NCBI GenBank assembly: GCA_009377495.1
Contig: WHTZ01000027.1
Span: 1-64,000 of the forward strand
Direction of reading: 5' to 3'
DNA length: 64,000 bases
Origin: Luteitalea sp.
Lineage (GTDB): Bacteria; Acidobacteriota; Vicinamibacteria; Vicinamibacterales; Vicinamibacteraceae
This document shows, piece by piece, positions 27,740-36,000 of this stretch. The notes beneath the pieces were generated by a model, which worked only from the letters and a program-made list of their open reading frames with translations, had not been told where the DNA came from and ran no database searches. The position numbers were made by a program, and so were the translations under genes. Numbering within the stretch: position 1 is the first letter of the stretch; each line of letters opens with the position of its first letter.

Positions 27740-27816
27740 GAGCTCATCGGTGGTCCGCGAGCGCGTCAACGGCCGTGATCAGTAGCGCCGCGGGCACGCT
27801 AGCCCGCACGGAAAGT

Positions 27817-27844
27817 GTTGCGTATAGTGCAACAGTATGTGCAC
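27817..27844 (+). promoter_or_regulatory. Putative IclR operator, site C
   Basis: GTTGCGTATAGTGCAAC followed after five bases by TGTGCAC. It sits in the gap between the PQQ dehydrogenase (start 27739) and the end of the IclR gene (27921). Because the IclR gene ends here, the site most likely controls the PQQ dehydrogenase-ThuA operon. Confidence 0.6.
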
Positions 27845-27920
27845 GAATTAGAATGGGATGCTATCAATCGATCCAGAGGTCGTCAAGCACGCCAGGGCGG
27901 AATGTCAAGGCGGTAGACGA

Positions 27921-28697
27921 TCAGGGCATGAGAGACGCGCTGATGGCGCGGGCGATGTCGGATGCCTGCCGGGCGGCGATGAGGCAGCGTTTCTTTGGGA
28001 GGCGCGTCAGCGGTGCGGAGATCCCAATCGACGCCACGATCGCGCCATCCCGGTCGCGGATGGGGGCCGCGACACAGCGGACCTCCTCGAGAAACTCCCG
28101 GTCGTCTGTCGCGAAGCCCTTGGCGCTGACCAGCGCACACGCTTCGGCCAGGCGATCGATCGAGACAATGGTCCGCTTCGTGTGGGCCTGGAGTGGCGCA
28201 TCACCGAAGAGCGCCGTCAGCTCGGCCACCTCGAGGTCGGCGATGAGTGCCTTGCCGTGCGCGGTGCAGTACAACGGCATGAAGTCGCCGGTCCGACCGG
28301 AGACCGCGACCACCTGGTCGGTCGCGGCGTGGTGATCGATGAAGAGCGCCTGCGTGCCTTCTCTGACCGCAAGGTGTGCGGTCTCGCCTGTCTTGGCCGC
28401 CAACCTCTTGAGGTGCTCATGACAGAAGGTCACGAGCGTGCTCCGGCCGTACTTGCGTGAGAGGCGCCAGACCGATGGCCCGAGGACGTACTCCTTTCGC
28501 CCGTTGGGATGCGCGAGGAATCCGCGTTGTTTCAGCGTATTGGCCAAGCGGAACACGCTGCTCCGATCGATGCCCAGCAGAGTCGTCAGGTTCCTGAGTG
28601 GGACCGGTTCGGAGGATTGGGCCACGGCTTCGAGAATGGACAGACCTCGCCCGAGACTCTGGATAGAGGGCGTTTCGAGGGCAGCTTTCTTTTGCAT
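27921..28697 (-). CDS. IclR-family transcriptional regulator
   Basis: A 258-residue regulator. The N-terminal winged helix begins PSIQSLGRGLSILEAVAQ, with the turn and recognition helix LRNLTTLLGIDRSSVFRLAN and the wing LKQRGFLAHPNGRKEYVLG. The effector domain shows ETAHLAVREGTQALFIDHH, LYCTAHGKALIADL and the C-terminal ECALV... GFATDDREFLEEVRCVAAPI, followed by ASIGISAPLTRL, all typical. I prefer the ATG at 28697 (MQKKAALETPS); a GTG at 28760 is an alternative. IclR proteins bind aromatic or sugar-acid effectors and palindromic operators, which makes this the best candidate for binding the four TTGCGTA sites. Confidence 0.9.
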   Translation of the reverse strand: MQKKAALETPSIQSLGRGLSILEAVAQSSEPVPLRNLTTLLGIDRSSVFRLANTLKQRGFLAHPNGRKEYVLGPSVWRLSRKYGRSTLVTFCHEHLKRLAAKTGETAHLAVREGTQALFIDHHAATDQVVAVSGRTGDFMPLYCTAHGKALIADLEVAELTALFGDAPLQAHTKRTIVSIDRLAEACALVSAKGFATDDREFLEEVRCVAAPIRDRDGAIVASIGISAPLTRLPKKRCLIAARQASDIARAISASLMP

Positions 28698-28941
28698 CGC
28701 TTCGATCGAGGAGCGTAGGTCTGCTAGCGCAGAATATCGAATTCCTGACGCCGTTTCCACAGTGTTCTGTCCACCTTCGTCTCCGCCCCGCCTCGCCGCG
28801 GTCGCCCGCTGGTGGCGGCTGGGCGGCCAACGTCCGTCGCCGATCGGCCTCTTTGGCGCCCCCCTTGGGGCGACCTCCTTGACGGCCTCTGTGGTGGGCT
28901 TGACGATCGCCCACCTGATTTGATAGCGTCACCTTAATTCA

Positions 28942-28968
28942 TGCACAGTATGTTGCGTATTACGCAAC
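28942..28968 (-). promoter_or_regulatory. Putative IclR operator, site D
   Basis: On the minus strand this reads GTTGCGTAATACGCAAC followed after five bases by TGTGCA. The core is a perfect palindrome. It lies between the divergent IclR and TonB receptor genes and could serve autoregulation, receptor control or both. Relative to the receptor the TGTGCA half-site is distal, as at sites B and C. Confidence 0.6.
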
Positions 28969-29059
28969 ATATCTGAAAGGCGATTCGAACGGCTGTCTCT
29001 TTGGGAGGATTCCACTCAGAGTTACATCTCATACAGATCCACCCATTTACATAGATATA

Positions 29060-29077
29060 TTATATTGGTAATACCAC
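29060..29077. promoter_or_regulatory. GntR-type palindromic operator before TonB receptor 1
   Basis: TATATTGGTAATACCAC contains the palindrome TGGTA-A-TACCA, which matches the T-x-GT-N-AC-x-A style of FadR/UxuR-like GntR regulators. The identical 17-mer occurs at 32787-32804 before the second receptor. No GntR gene is present in the window. Confidence 0.55.
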
Positions 29078-29155
29078 TGTCGGTATAAGTCTGTCTTGTG
29101 GCGGCACTATTAGCCAGATCTATGGGCTGTCATGTCTCGTGACGAGAGATGTGGA

Positions 29156-29202
29156 TTGTCCAGTTGTATGTGTTCTCACTGTCAGAGCAAGCCTGGAGGT
29201 AA
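29156..29202 (+). promoter_or_regulatory. Conserved 5' leader of TonB receptor 1
   Basis: The 47 bases starting TTGTCCAGTTGT and ending GCAAGCCTGGAGGTAA match the leader of the second receptor (33012-33059) at most positions, with one single-base length difference. The shared block includes TCACT-TCAG and GCAAGCCT and ends in the Shine-Dalgarno GGAGG. The similarity is outside coding sequence, so it may be an RNA control element or recent duplication. Confidence 0.5.
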
Positions 29203-29206
29203 TGCG

Positions 29207-32200
29207 ATGAGGTGGTCACGACATTCCAACGTTGTCGAGTCCCGCCCATGGATGACGGGTCCTCGGAGCCGGCTCACGGCGCTCCTCACAGCGAGCATGT
29301 ACGCGGTCCTCCTTCACGGCAGCCCCGCGGCGGCCCAAGTCCCCACCGGCACCATCTCCGGCAGGGTCGTCGACGAGTCGGGCGCGGCCATTCCCGGGGC
29401 GAACGTCACGCTCGTGAACGAAACGAGGGGCGACACCCGCACGGCGGTCACCAACGACGCGGGGGCGTTCACGTTCAATGCGGTGCTGGCCGGCAGCTAC
29501 ACCGTGAGGGTGGCGCTCGATGGCTTCCGCACGCTCGAGCGGCGAAATAACGTGCTCAATCCCAGCGGGCATCTGTCCCTTCGCGACTTGGGGCTGGAGG
29601 TGGGCGCCATCGCTGAACAGGTGGCTGTCGTCGCGCAAGGCGCGACCGTGGAAACGACGAACAGTGATTACTCGGGGTTGCTAACCTCAACGCAGATCGG
29701 GCAGGTCCAGACCAAGGGCCGCGACGTGATGACCTTGCTGCGCCTGCTGCCCGGCGTCCGATATGAGGACGATATCGAGGCGATGGGGGACAGCTTCGGT
29801 TCCAACGTCCCCAATATGGGCGGCCAGCGCCGGAGCTGGAATCAGGTGACCGTCGACGGCTTGAACGGTAACGAGCTGTCGGGCACGAGCCGATTCGCCT
29901 CTGCGACGAACCTCGACGCAATCGCCGAGGTGAAGGTTCTGCTAGGTAGCTACAAGGCGGAGTACGGGCGGAGCGGCGGCTCCAATGTGCAGGTGGTGAC
30001 CAAGAGCGGCGGCATGGAGTACCACGGCAATCTCCGCTACTACGGACGCCGGGACCGGTGGAATGAAAACCGATGGGAGAACGAGCGCGAGGGTTTGCCA
30101 AAGCCAAAGCAGCACTTCGACACCTATGGGTTCACGCTCGGCGGTCCCGCCGCGATCCCTGGACTCTGGACGCAGAACGACAAGAAGGTGTTCTTCTTCT
30201 ACTCCCTGGAGGCGCCGCACGTCCAGCGACCCGGCGCCCTCCGGCGGTACTTGGTGCCGACCGACCTGGAGCGCCAGGGCGACTTCTCTCGGACGCTTGA
30301 CACGGACGGCGAGCTCGTCGTCGTGACCGATCCGCAGACGGGGCAACCATTCCCAGGCAACAAGGTCCCAGCCGATCGCATCGACCCGAACGGCCAGGCG
30401 CTGATGAACATGCTGCCGCAACCGAACTCGCTCGACCGCAGCGTGACCGGTGGTAACTACAACTTCGTCCGGCAGGAGACGTCGGAGAACCCGCGGTGGA
30501 ATCACGTCGTGCGTGTGGACTGGAAGCCCAGGGCGAACAGCGGCTTTTGGGCCAGCTTCAACACTTTCGATTCGCTCCAGAGGGGCTCGGAAATCACCGC
30601 CGGTCCCGAGAAGTGGGGTTTCTTCAACGGGACGTACGACTACGGTAACAAGTTCGTCACCGCGGGCCACACCCAAGTGTTCAGCGCGAACGTCGTCAAC
30701 GAGCTGAACGGCGGCGTGCGACGGCAGACCGAGGGCTTCGGCTGGGTCTCGGATGCCGACTTGCAGCGTCTGCGTCGCGCCGACGTTGGCTTCAACGTTG
30801 GCCAGTTCCACCCTGAGCTCAATCCGGACGGTCTGCTGCCCCGTGTGCTGCTGGGGGCGCCCTTCGGCGGCAGCGGCGTCAGCAACACGCAGTTCACGTA
30901 CGACAACCGGGTGGGCGCCACAGCGCACGACTGGATCTCCTCAGTGCAGGACACGCTGACATGGCTCAAGGGTACCCATACGTTCAAGGCTGGCTTCTAC
31001 GTCGAGTATCTGCGGAACAACGAGGCGCGCGGCGGTGTGTACATGGGGGAGTTCGACTTTCGCCGCAGCAGCACCAATCCGCTCGACACGAACTACGCCT
31101 TCTCGAACCTCCTCCTTGGGGCCTTCCAGCGCTACACCGAAGTCGACGCGTACCGATCCACGCAGAACCGCCGCTGGCAGGCCGAATGGTACGCGCAGGA
31201 TTCGTGGCGCCCCAACAACCGGCTCACGCTCGACTATGGAGTCCGCTTCCTCTGGTACACGCCTTACTGGCAGGCCAACGAGCGCACCGCAGCCTTCGTG
31301 CCCGAGCGCTGGGACCCGGCCAGGGCGCCGCAGCTCTATCAGCCGGCGGTGATCGACGACAACCGCGTGGCGTACGATCCGGTGACCGGCGAGACCCTGC
31401 CCGAAATCTTCGTCGGCGGCTTCGTTCCAGGTACGGGCGATCCGGCCAACGGTATGGTACCCGCGGGTGATCCGGACTACCCGCGCGGCTTCAGGGAGCA
31501 GTTAGGGCCGCAGGTGGAACCGCGCCTCGGCCTGGCCTACGATCTGTTCGGCGACGGACGGACAGCCGTACACGCGAGCGCCGGCCTCTTTCATCATGCG
31601 GTCTTGGGCGGCGGCTCGCAGGGCAACCTGCAAGGCCCGCCAAACTTCAACGAGGGCAGTCTGTTCTTCAACACGCTGAGCGACTTCTTGGAGCCAGGCG
31701 CCACACTCGCCCAGCGGCCGGCGAGCGTGCGCGGCCTCGAGCGCGACGCCAAGACGCCAAGCGCCATCCGCTTCTCCGCAGGCGTCCGGCGAGAGCTTGG
31801 CTGGGGCACGTCAATCGACGCCAGCTATGTCGGCGCGCTGAACCGTCATCTCGACATGGAGCGCAACATCAACGAAATCCCGCCGGAGTCGCGCTTTCTC
31901 GATCTGCACCCCGAGAACGAGGACCCACGCACGGGCGAGGCGCTCCCGAGCGAGTTTCTCCGTCCGTTCCGCGGTTATCAGGATATTCGGATCAGTCAGA
32001 ACTGGGGGACGGGCACCTACCACTCCCTTCAGGTGCAGGTGAATCGGCGGTACATCCGCGGTGTGCAGTTCAGTGGTGCCTACACCTACGCCAGGGCCTA
32101 CGGGCCTGGCAGCAGCGTGTCACTGTTTCGTCCGCTCAAGGAAGGATATTGGGCGCCTATCGACGACGCCCAGACCCACAACTTGGTCGTCAGCTACACA

Positions 32201-32737
32201 TGGGATCTGCCGGACGGGAGCACGTTGTGGGACAGTGCGTTGGGCCGGTCGCTGCTCGACGACTGGCAGCTCTCGGGTGAGGGCGCGTGGGTGTCGGGCG
32301 ACTGGACGGGTGTCGAGCTCGACACAACCGACGACTTCAACTTCACCGGCGGGCAAGAAGATGCGCGACCAGTGCTGGTCGGCGATCCGGAGCTCTCGCG
32401 CAGCGAGCGTGATCCACTGACAGGCTGGTTCAACACCAACGCGTTCGCGCGCCCCTCGGGCCGCGGCGACCTGGGAAACAGCCCGCGCACCGTCCTCAGA
32501 CAACCGGGCGTGAACAACTGGAACCTGGCGATCTTCAAGAATTTCCGCTTGGGCGCCATGCGATCGCTGCAGTTTCGCCTGGAGGCCTACAACGTGTTCA
32601 ACACCCTCCAGTTTCGGGAGGTCGACACCGACGCCCGATTCGACCCGGATGGCAATCAGGTCAACGAGAACTTCGGTAAGGCAACCACGTCGCGCCGGCC
32701 GCGCGAGCTCCAGATGTCGCTTCGCTTTAGCTTCTGA
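29207..32737 (+). CDS. TonB-dependent receptor with carboxypeptidase-regulatory-like N-domain (Oar-type)
   Basis: A 1176-residue outer-membrane protein. After the signal peptide (ending SPAAAQV) comes a beta-sandwich domain of the CarboxypepD_reg type (GTISGRVVDESGAAIPGANV, GSYTVRVALDGFRTLE), then a plug region (GRDVMTLLRLLPGVR, VTVDGLNGNE, IAEVKVLLGSYKAEYGRSGG) and a long beta barrel ending in the C-terminal LQMSLRFSF. The last residue is Phe, as needed for BAM insertion. The ATG at 29207 has GGAGG seven bases upstream. There is no SusD-like partner, which is usual for acidobacterial receptors of this kind. It probably imports an oligosaccharide or other large substrate used by the island. 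Confidence 0.9.
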   Translation: MRWSRHSNVVESRPWMTGPRSRLTALLTASMYAVLLHGSPAAAQVPTGTISGRVVDESGAAIPGANVTLVNETRGDTRTAVTNDAGAFTFNAVLAGSYTVRVALDGFRTLERRNNVLNPSGHLSLRDLGLEVGAIAEQVAVVAQGATVETTNSDYSGLLTSTQIGQVQTKGRDVMTLLRLLPGVRYEDDIEAMGDSFGSNVPNMGGQRRSWNQVTVDGLNGNELSGTSRFASATNLDAIAEVKVLLGSYKAEYGRSGGSNVQVVTKSGGMEYHGNLRYYGRRDRWNENRWENEREGLPKPKQHFDTYGFTLGGPAAIPGLWTQNDKKVFFFYSLEAPHVQRPGALRRYLVPTDLERQGDFSRTLDTDGELVVVTDPQTGQPFPGNKVPADRIDPNGQALMNMLPQPNSLDRSVTGGNYNFVRQETSENPRWNHVVRVDWKPRANSGFWASFNTFDSLQRGSEITAGPEKWGFFNGTYDYGNKFVTAGHTQVFSANVVNELNGGVRRQTEGFGWVSDADLQRLRRADVGFNVGQFHPELNPDGLLPRVLLGAPFGGSGVSNTQFTYDNRVGATAHDWISSVQDTLTWLKGTHTFKAGFYVEYLRNNEARGGVYMGEFDFRRSSTNPLDTNYAFSNLLLGAFQRYTEVDAYRSTQNRRWQAEWYAQDSWRPNNRLTLDYGVRFLWYTPYWQANERTAAFVPERWDPARAPQLYQPAVIDDNRVAYDPVTGETLPEIFVGGFVPGTGDPANGMVPAGDPDYPRGFREQLGPQVEPRLGLAYDLFGDGRTAVHASAGLFHHAVLGGGSQGNLQGPPNFNEGSLFFNTLSDFLEPGATLAQRPASVRGLERDAKTPSAIRFSAGVRRELGWGTSIDASYVGALNRHLDMERNINEIPPESRFLDLHPENEDPRTGEALPSEFLRPFRGYQDIRISQNWGTGTYHSLQVQVNRRYIRGVQFSGAYTYARAYGPGSSVSLFRPLKEGYWAPIDDAQTHNLVVSYTWDLPDGSTLWDSALGRSLLDDWQLSGEGAWVSGDWTGVELDTTDDFNFTGGQEDARPVLVGDPELSRSERDPLTGWFNTNAFARPSGRGDLGNSPRTVLRQPGVNNWNLAIFKNFRLGAMRSLQFRLEAYNVFNTLQFREVDTDARFDPDGNQVNENFGKATTSRRPRELQMSLRFSF

Positions 32738-32744
32738 CGAGGGG

Positions 32745-32774
32745 TTGACATCGCGATACAGACCTCTCCATAAT
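32745..32774 (+). promoter_or_regulatory. Sigma-70-like promoter of TonB receptor 2
   Basis: TTGACA (32745-32750) and CATAAT (32769-32774) are separated by 18 bases. The -35 box is perfect and the -10 box differs at one position. The predicted start lies near 32781, so the GntR-type palindrome at 32792-32803 would cover the first transcribed bases, a typical place for a repressor. Confidence 0.6.
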
Positions 32775-32786
32775 CATCACCTACTT

Positions 32787-32804
32787 TTATATTGGTAATA
32801 CCAC
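32787..32804. promoter_or_regulatory. GntR-type palindromic operator before TonB receptor 2
   Basis: A second exact copy of TATATTGGTAATACCAC. Its position just downstream of a clear promoter suggests repression by blocking early transcription. Confidence 0.6.
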
Positions 32805-33011
32805 ATCGCTAGCAATTCCCTGCGTCGTTAAGGGCTTACACAGCCGCTTGTCGTGCCCGTGAGGCACCGGCAATACGTTGATTCCAAGGCGATGTGGGGC
32901 GTAATTCTTTTCATTTTCCCGTCGTGCGCGCTAGAAGCACGACCTGCCCCCGGTAGAGTGTGCTTCAGCAGGGCTTGTGGGTGTGTCTTGTCTTGCGATG
33001 TGAGACATGGC

Positions 33012-33059
33012 TTGTCCACTTGTGCGTTTTGGTCACTATCAGTGCAAGCCTCGAGGTAA
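33012..33059 (+). promoter_or_regulatory. Conserved 5' leader of TonB receptor 2
   Basis: This is the counterpart of 29156-29202: TTGTCCACTTGT, TCACTATCAG and GCAAGCCTCGAGGTAA. Here the actual ribosome binding site (GGGAGG at 33063-33068) lies further downstream, so GAGG in the leader is not itself the start signal. Confidence 0.5.
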
Positions 33060-33075
33060 CCAGGGAGGATCGATC

Positions 33076-36000
33076 ATGGTGACAAAGCGGAGATCGAGCG
33101 GATTCGCAGCGGCCTTGTTGCTGACGTGTGCGTGGTCGGTGCCTACCGCCGCGCAGATTACGACCGGAACGATATCCGGATCGTTGAAGGATGCACAAGG
33201 CGCGCTGATGCCCGGTGCGACGGTGACGCTGATCAGTGCGGCGCGCGGCACCACCATGGAAACGCAGACGAGCACAGACGGGAACTTCACCTTTCCGAAC
33301 GTGACGGCCGGAACCTACACCGTGCGCGTCACGATGGACGGGTTCAAGACGCTGGAACGGCCAGGCATCATCGTCAGCCCTGGAGACCGCGTGCTCATTC
33401 CCACGCTGACAATCGAGGTTGGCGCCGTGGCCGAGACGGTGACGGTGCAGGCGGAATCGCCCGTCATCCAGGCATCCACGGGTGAGCGGTCCTTTACCAT
33501 CGACACGGAATCGGTCGCGAACCTCCCGCTCGCGAATCGCAATTTCGCCACGCTCGCATCGCTGGCGCCAGGTGTGACGGGCACCAGCCGGATCGGCGAC
33601 CGGGCATCAACGGGCGGCGGGAACAGCAACTTCATGATCGACGGCGTGTCAACGATGGACACCGGCAGTAATCGGCTTCTGACCGCCGTGAACGTGGAGT
33701 CGATTGCGGAAGTCAAAGTGTTGATGTCGGGTTACCAGGCCGAATACGGGCGATCGAGTGGGCTCCAGATCACGGCCGTGACGAAGAGCGGTACGAACCG
33801 TTTTCGCGGGTCTGTCTACGACGTGGAGCGAAACTCCGACTGGAACGCCAACAGCAAGGAGAACATCCTCAACGAGGATCCCAAGACGATCTCGAAGCAG
33901 CGGGAATGGGGGTACTCGATCGGTGGGCCGGTCGGGAAGCCGGGAGGCAACAACAAGCTGTTCTTCTTTTACGCCCACGAGTATCAGCCCCGCACCGGCG
34001 GGAACAATGTGCAGCGGTACCGGCTGCCGACGGCCCTCGAACGGCAAGGGGACTTCTCGCGGTCAACGGACAACAACGGCGACCTGTACAACCTGATTCG
34101 CGACGCCTCCACCGGACTGCCATGCACCGAGACCGATCATAGCGGCTGCTTTCAGGATGGGGGCGTGCTCGGGAGGATTCCGCAGAACCGGCTCTACGAG
34201 CCGGGTCTCAACATTATGAACATGTTTCCCCTCCCGAATCTGTCCGACGACAGCGGTGAGGACTACAACTATGAAAAGACCAGGCCGGCAGAGAGCATCC
34301 TTGCCCATCAGCCGGCAGTCCGCCTCGACTATCAGCCGTTTCAGAGACTGCGTGCGACCTTCAAATATACGGGCTGGTCGCAGCGGAAGCAGACCATCAA
34401 CGGGTCGATCCCAGGCTTCAACGATACGCGGATGCAGAACCCGGTCGTCAGCATGATGTCGATGACCGTCAACTACACGCTCAACGACTCGACGTTTCTC
34501 GAGGGCACGTTCGGCCGCAGCGGGAACGATCAGGCGGGGTGCGCGCTCCAGGGCGTCCCGAACTTCTGCACGGCCGCTCTCCCGATGAACGACATTGCCA
34601 ATCGGTTCAACGCCGGGCTGGGGGACCTCCCGTTTCTCTTTTCCGATGCGAGCGTGATCAATCCGGACTACTACGCCTACGACGTCCTGAACGACGTGCA
34701 GCCCCCAATCTGGGATGGGACACAGATCCAGATGCCGCCGAACTTCACGTGGGGCAACCGGGTCGACAACGACCCGCCCAACATTCCCTTTCCAGGGTTT
34801 CTCAACGTCAACAGGACCCGTGACTTCTCGATCAGCCTGACGAAGATCGCGGGGCGCCATACGATCAAGGCCGGCTTTTACAACACCCACAGCTGGAAGG
34901 CTCAGCAACGAGGTGGTTGGAACGGCACGGTCAACTTCTCGAACGACGACAACAACCCACTCGACTCGACGTTCGGGTTTGCCAACGCAGCGCTGGGCCT
35001 CGTCAGCTCGTACCAGCAGGCATCCAGTTACGTCGAGGGCAACTTCGTCTACGACAACATCGAGGGCTACATTCAGGACAACTGGAAGGTGAACGACCGG
35101 CTCACGCTGGACTACGGCGTCCGACTCGTGCACCAGCAGCCGCAGTACGATGAGCTGGGGCAGGCGTCGAACTTCCTGCCGGAGCGGTGGGATCCGTCAC
35201 AGGCGCCGCTGTTGTATGTGGCGGGCTGCCCCAATAGCGCGAATCCATGCGCCGGCGCGGACAGGCAGGCGAAGCATCCCGTGACCGGCGAGCTCCTGGG
35301 ACCCAACTCTGCGCTGGCCATCGGCACGATCGTGCCGGGCACTGGCAACACGACCAACGGCCTCTTCCTGTCGGGGCAAGGCATTACCGAGACCACCTAT
35401 ACGTGGCCGACGCTCGGCGTGGCGCCGCGGTTCGGCGTGGCGTACGACGTCAGCGGGGAGCAGCGACTGGTGCTGCGCGGCGCCGTCGGCCTGTTCTTCG
35501 ATCGGCCGAGCGGCAACTCGATCTATTCGCAGGTCCAGAATCCGCCCACCTACAGCAGCGTGACCGTACGGAACGGCCCGTTGCAGAGCCTGGCGAGCGG
35601 AGGCCTCACGACCGATGGCGCTCCGTCGCTCAACGTCTTCGAGCACGACAGTAAGCTTCCCTCGTCATGGCAGTGGAATGGCGGCATGCAGATGATGCTT
35701 CCATGGTCCGCAGCGCTCGATGTGGAGTACGTCGGCCAGCACGGCTTCAACATCTTCGAGGGCGTGAACATCAACGCCATCGACTTCGGCGCGGCTTTCC
35801 TGCCGGCGAACCAGGACCCCACCCTCGAGGAGGACGACACACCGGGAGCCCGAGTCGTTGCAGAAGATCAGCTGCGCGCGTTCCCCGGTTACGGCGATAT
35901 CACACAGCAATGGAGCCGCGGTTGGATCACACATCATTCCCTCCAGTTGTCGCTCAACCGCCGGTTCCGGAACGGGGTGTCGTTTGGATTCAACGACACG

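Larger units (their letters stand above)
28698..29206. other. Intergenic control region between IclR and TonB receptor
   Basis: These 509 bases hold no supported gene. They contain, from left to right, a GC-rich hairpin (CGCCCC/GGGGCG near 28857-28872), operator D (28942-28968), a GntR-type palindrome (29065-29076) and the conserved receptor leader (29156-29202). Base composition drops sharply between about 29020 and 29110, as expected for a promoter zone. No clear -35/-10 pair could be fixed. Confidence 0.6.
32738..33075. other. Intergenic control region before TonB receptor 2
   Basis: These 338 bases contain no supported gene. They hold a good sigma-70-type promoter (32745-32774), a GntR-type operator just downstream of it, an unremarkable middle stretch and the conserved leader 33012-33059. 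The presence of its own promoter means receptor 2 need not depend on read-through from receptor 1. Confidence 0.6.

Noticed and set aside
28417..28932. Minus-strand frame over the IclR 5' region
   Set aside because: Its only protein-like part is out of frame with IclR; the upstream portion is low-complexity and unsupported.
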